From Phoronis ovalis (lineage: Eukaryota > Phoronida > Phoronidae), in assembly GCA_028565635.1 (NCBI GenBank), contig JAOXYB010067856.1, positions 1 through 10,105 of the forward strand: 10,105 nucleotides of DNA, in the 5' to 3' direction. Shown piece after piece: positions 8,081-10,105 of this stretch; within the stretch, counting starts at the first letter, position 1; every line of letters starts with the position of its first letter. Under the pieces are notes generated by a model. It did no database searches, had not been told where the DNA came from, and saw nothing but the letters and a program-made list of their open reading frames with translations. The translations under genes were made by a program, and so were the position numbers.

Positions 8081-8170
8081 CCTTGAATGGCCACTGATGG
8101 CGGTTTCCAATTACATTTCACCGCTAGATGGCTAAAAATCATGAGTAGCCAGCTTCTGTTTTTGTTATAT
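7996..8170. promoter_or_regulatory. Putative bidirectional INTS2/MED31 promoter
   Basis: This stretch is visibly richer in GC than the DNA on either side. It contains CCAAT boxes at 8030-8034 and 8107-8111, GATGGC motifs at 8096-8101 and 8127-8132, and the dense run GGGCAGCCGCCAAT. It sits between the likely non-coding first exon of INTS2 (minus) and the MED31 exons (plus). No TATA box is evident. Its function as a promoter is inferred from position and composition. Confidence 0.4.
8121..8132 (+). promoter_or_regulatory. CTCF-like core motif CCGCTAGATGGC
   Basis: The 12 bases differ at one position from the bilaterian CTCF-type core CCACTAGATGGC. A similar but one-base-shorter string, CCACTGATGGCGG, lies about 30 bp upstream at 8091-8103. 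The ATG inside (8128) opens only MAKNHE before a stop, so coding use is unlikely. The match is by eye from memory of the motif. Confidence 0.3.
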
Positions 8171-9082
8171 TTGAAAGAAAAACAAGTTACTCTTAATAAT
8201 ATATAATATGTTTATAATAATAGCACAAATATAATAGTTAAATAATGGTAATACAAACTTTTTGGAGGTTTGTTAAGAAAATATTTTCAAAACTTGGTAA
8301 CTTTGAAAACAATTGTTGCGACCACCATGCAGAAACAGGAATAAGCGACACCAGAAACAATGGGTTTGTTACTCTATTTTACTTGCAAATGTTCGGTTTT
8401 AAGATGACGACGGCTTTCATTTGGCGGCAGATTATTGCAATGTCCCTATTTCTATGTTTTCATAGGTGTAAACAACTTGTAGCCAAGACTATTCCTAGTT
8501 AGAGTTCTAGTAATAGTATCAACCGTATATCTATATGCGGATTATTTGTCGTGCAATTTTACTAATACTAGGATATAGAGTTACACCCAATTACAAAAAT
8601 GTGGCCCGGTAAGGTGGGAATACCCGGAGGACTAGCTTTAGTTCTAATCCTTAGCCAATTAAGACATGACTAAGGTTGAATACAACAACTTCAAAGGACT
8701 GGTTTCATAACCTGCGTTCGGTATATTACATAATCTTAAACACAAAAAAATGGCATCATGTGTTTTATTGTTTCTCTAGCACCTGGCAGAACTCTAATAA
8801 TTAACTAGTACATGCCTTACCCTGTGCTTCTTTATGCCCCCTAAGGAGATGGAATCGGCATGATGAGGCGAGCCACAAGGATACATAGTCCCAAAGTTTT
8901 TACACTTTGTTATCTTGTCAGTATCAGGACAAAGTGGATGAGCTATAACCACTGTAGGGTTCGTTTACCTGAACCTTGCCAACATACTGCTAAAGTTAAG
9001 GCTATAATTATATGCTATTTGTTATCTTTCTATGATCATTTTCATATTGCTTACCTGTAAGTGTTCATGTTTTTTGTTTCAG
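8171..9082. other. MED31: MED31 5' region and first intron
   Basis: This should contain the MED31 first exon or the intron after it. Open frames at 8245-8502 and 8860-9060 show no known domain. The GC-richer patch at 8398-8432 (GATGACGACGGC, TTTGGCGGCAG) may be regulatory. Confidence 0.4.
8360..8363 (+). CDS. MED31: Candidate MED31 start exon ATGG|GTTTGT
   Basis: The first codon of the 9083 exon needs one base from upstream. An ATG in strong context (ACAATGG) followed at once by a GTTTGT donor would give METEDQQKTRFQ, close to the METDD start region of vertebrate MED31. An in-frame TAA lies six codons before it. INTS2 exon 6 uses the same GTTTGT donor, so this genome splices such sites. Rival phase-1 options are ATGGCCACTGATGGCG at 8087-8102 and ATGTGGCCCG|GTAAGG at 8599-8608. 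Confidence 0.25.
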
Positions 9083-9163
9083 AAACAGAAGATCAACAGA
9101 AGACCAGGTTTCAAGTGGAACTGGAGTTTGTACAGTGTTTAGCAAACCCTAACTATTTAAACT
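9083..9163 (+). CDS. MED31: MED31 exon with the N-terminal core
   Basis: The acceptor is TTTGTTTCAG|AAACAG and the donor is AACT|GTTAGT. Two leading bases complete a split codon whose first base must come from the previous exon (phase 1). The reading is TEDQQKTRFQVELEF then VQCLANPNYLN, and the Phe codon TTT is split into the next exon. The TEDQQKT stretch is variable in the family, while RFQ.ELEFVQCLANPNYLN is near-invariant. Confidence 0.95.
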
Positions 9164-9400
9164 GTTAGTATATTAGTTATACACTATTTGCTTACATCAT
9201 GTGACACAGGAAATCATATTAAACTTGATTACTTTTTGTATTACTGGTTAATAATAATAATAATAATGTAACCTTGAAGCACAAAATGTACATTTTTTTA
9301 CAGTTTTGGCACAGAGAGGATATTTAAAAGATGTATCATTTGTAAATTATCTGAAGTATTTGCTGTATTGGAAAGACCCAGAATATGCTAAATTTTTGAA
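9083..9400 (+). CDS. MED31: Mediator subunit 31, two internal exons
   Basis: Exons 9083-9163 and 9304-9400 join in frame and encode about 58 residues of the Med31 (Soh1) family core, including RFQVELEFVQCLANPNYLN and FVNYLKYLLYWKDPEYAK. MED31 is a small subunit of the Mediator middle module that contacts MED7 and supports RNA polymerase II transcription in the nucleus. Human MED31 is 131 residues, so a short N-terminus and the C-terminal half (LLQYEHFRKEL and onwards) are missing. The latter lies past 10105, since none of it is visible in 9401-10105. The gene is divergent from INTS2, with about 3 kb between their first recognised codons. Confidence 0.96.
9249..9267. repeat. (TAA)n microsatellite
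   Basis: Six TAA units lie in the MED31 intron between 9164 and 9303, about 36 bp before the exon. Confidence 0.9.
9304..9400 (+). CDS. MED31: MED31 exon with the central core
   Basis: The acceptor is TTACAG|TTTT and the donor is TTGAA|GTAAGT. It encodes (F)LAQRGYLKDVSFVNYL followed by KYLLYWKDPEYAKFL(K), ending in phase 2. This is the most conserved block of the family. Relative to human, I see only conservative changes, such as F for Y in YAKFLK. Confidence 0.96.
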
Positions 9401-9497
9401 GTAAGTAATTTCCACTTTACCTTGAATTAGAACCCCTTTTGCTTTGTTGCCCTCTCTGAAGAAAACAAAATCCCCTTCTAATTATTTGCGAGATATT

Positions 9498-9527
9498 ATT
9501 ATGAGAATAAATTATTTATCTCATAAT
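9498..9527. repeat. AT-rich inverted repeat in the MED31 intron
   Basis: ATTATGAG (9498-9505) and CTCATAAT (9520-9527) are perfect inverted arms around AT-rich sequence. The word GAGAATAAAT recurs just downstream (about 9549-9560). This is low-complexity DNA, so the significance is weak. Confidence 0.4.
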
Positions 9528-9930
9528 TTCGTGGGAGAGGATTATTAAGAGAATAAATCGCTATATTACTAGTATGCTGATCCTGTAGTAGTTTATATTA
9601 TTTTTAATACAACGATGAAAAAATATAATACAATATCCTCAAAAGCCCAAGGAACTAGAAACCCAAAGGTAACTGCTAGGAAAATAAGATATTTTAGGGA
9701 TATCGTGAATTATTATTATCTACCATGAGCAATAGGATTGAGTCGTTACAATGTTTTACTACATAGTTACACATTGGTAATCATGAACTTCGTAAAATGT
9801 GTTGTTGGGTACGGTTTCATGCTCCTAGACAGCTGTTGATTAAGTGATATCATGTTAGGAGAAAAATTACATTTTCCTTGAATTTACATAAGTAGAATTA
9901 AAATTTATAATTAGATTTTCCTAGTGGGAT

Positions 9931-9980
9931 GGAGCCGTGGCTGCTTACCAGGACGTTCCACTGCATAGTCGAGACTAGTC
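9931..9980 (+). repeat. Possible tRNA-derived SINE head
   Basis: GGAGCCGTGGCTGCTTACC, AGGACGTTCCACTGCA and then AGTCGAGACTAG read like a diverged tRNA-Ser-type head. The TGGC...AGG part falls at box A, CGTTCCACTGCA at the anticodon arm, and GTCGAGACT near box B. There is no intact cloverleaf, so it is not a functional tRNA gene. It lies in the MED31 intron after 9400. Confidence 0.3.
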
Positions 9981-10105
9981 TAAGTTTAGACCCTTGTTGT
10001 ATTTTTAAATTCATTTTTGTTAAAAATCGAGTTTAAATCCCTATATAAATTTCTATCCCTATATGCTGATAATAATATGCACTATTAATTTTAAAACAAA
10101 TTTTT

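Larger units (their letters stand above)
9401..10105. other. MED31: MED31 intron running off the window
   Basis: Non-coding sequence follows the GTAAGT donor. I looked for the next MED31 block, which should begin with the last base of Lys and then YP.CL..LELLQYEHFR, and did not find it. It contains the AT-rich palindrome and the SINE-like head. Confidence 0.7.

Noticed and set aside
8245-8502. Plus-strand 85-codon open frame as a separate gene.
   Set aside because: No homology is seen; it overlaps the probable MED31 first exon or intron.
8860-9060. Plus-strand 66-codon open frame just before the MED31 exon.
   Set aside because: It stops before the acceptor, is not in a useful phase and resembles no family.
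9931-9990. Functional tRNA gene.
   Set aside because: The arms do not pair into a cloverleaf and box B is degenerate.

Overview
The window is nuclear DNA from an intron-rich, AT-rich animal genome, probably an invertebrate. I infer this from spliced genes with GT-AG introns of about 0.1 to 1.8 kb, TA-rich introns, and two encoded proteins that read clearly as animal orthologues. The species cannot be fixed. No bacterial, phage, CRISPR or viral gene is seen.

Two genes of the RNA polymerase II machinery lie head to head. On the minus strand, 6107 down to 890, is the amino-terminal part of Integrator complex subunit 2 (INTS2). Eleven coding exons join in perfect frame to 498 codons, roughly the first two fifths of the protein; the rest lies beyond position 1. 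A 5' untranslated segment continues to a good acceptor at 6198. A very good minus-strand donor at 7995/7994 suggests a non-coding first exon near 8.0-8.1 kb. On the plus strand, 9083-9163 and 9304-9400 are two internal coding exons of Mediator subunit 31 (MED31). Its short first exon is ambiguous, and the last exon or exons lie beyond 10105.

Between the genes, about 7996-8170 is richer in GC than its surroundings. It holds two CCAAT boxes and two GATGGC-type motifs, one close to a CTCF core. It is the best candidate for a shared bidirectional promoter.

The non-coding DNA holds repeats: a 208-bp element with terminal inverted repeats in the first coding-side INTS2 intron (5566-5773), a possible 409-bp inverted-repeat element (2942-3350), a 29-bp triplicated unit carrying AGGTCA half-sites (6506-6592), a degenerate minisatellite of about 30 bp (6881-7160), a strong hairpin (7914-7970) and a possible tRNA-derived SINE head (9931-9980).

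Integrator cleaves nascent snRNA and promoter-proximal transcripts, while Mediator links activators to RNA polymerase II. A common promoter would therefore tie two transcription co-regulators together. I see no new multi-gene system. The most useful leads are the head-to-head pair, a uORF that ends on the INTS2 start codon, the unresolved MED31 first exon and the foldback elements.
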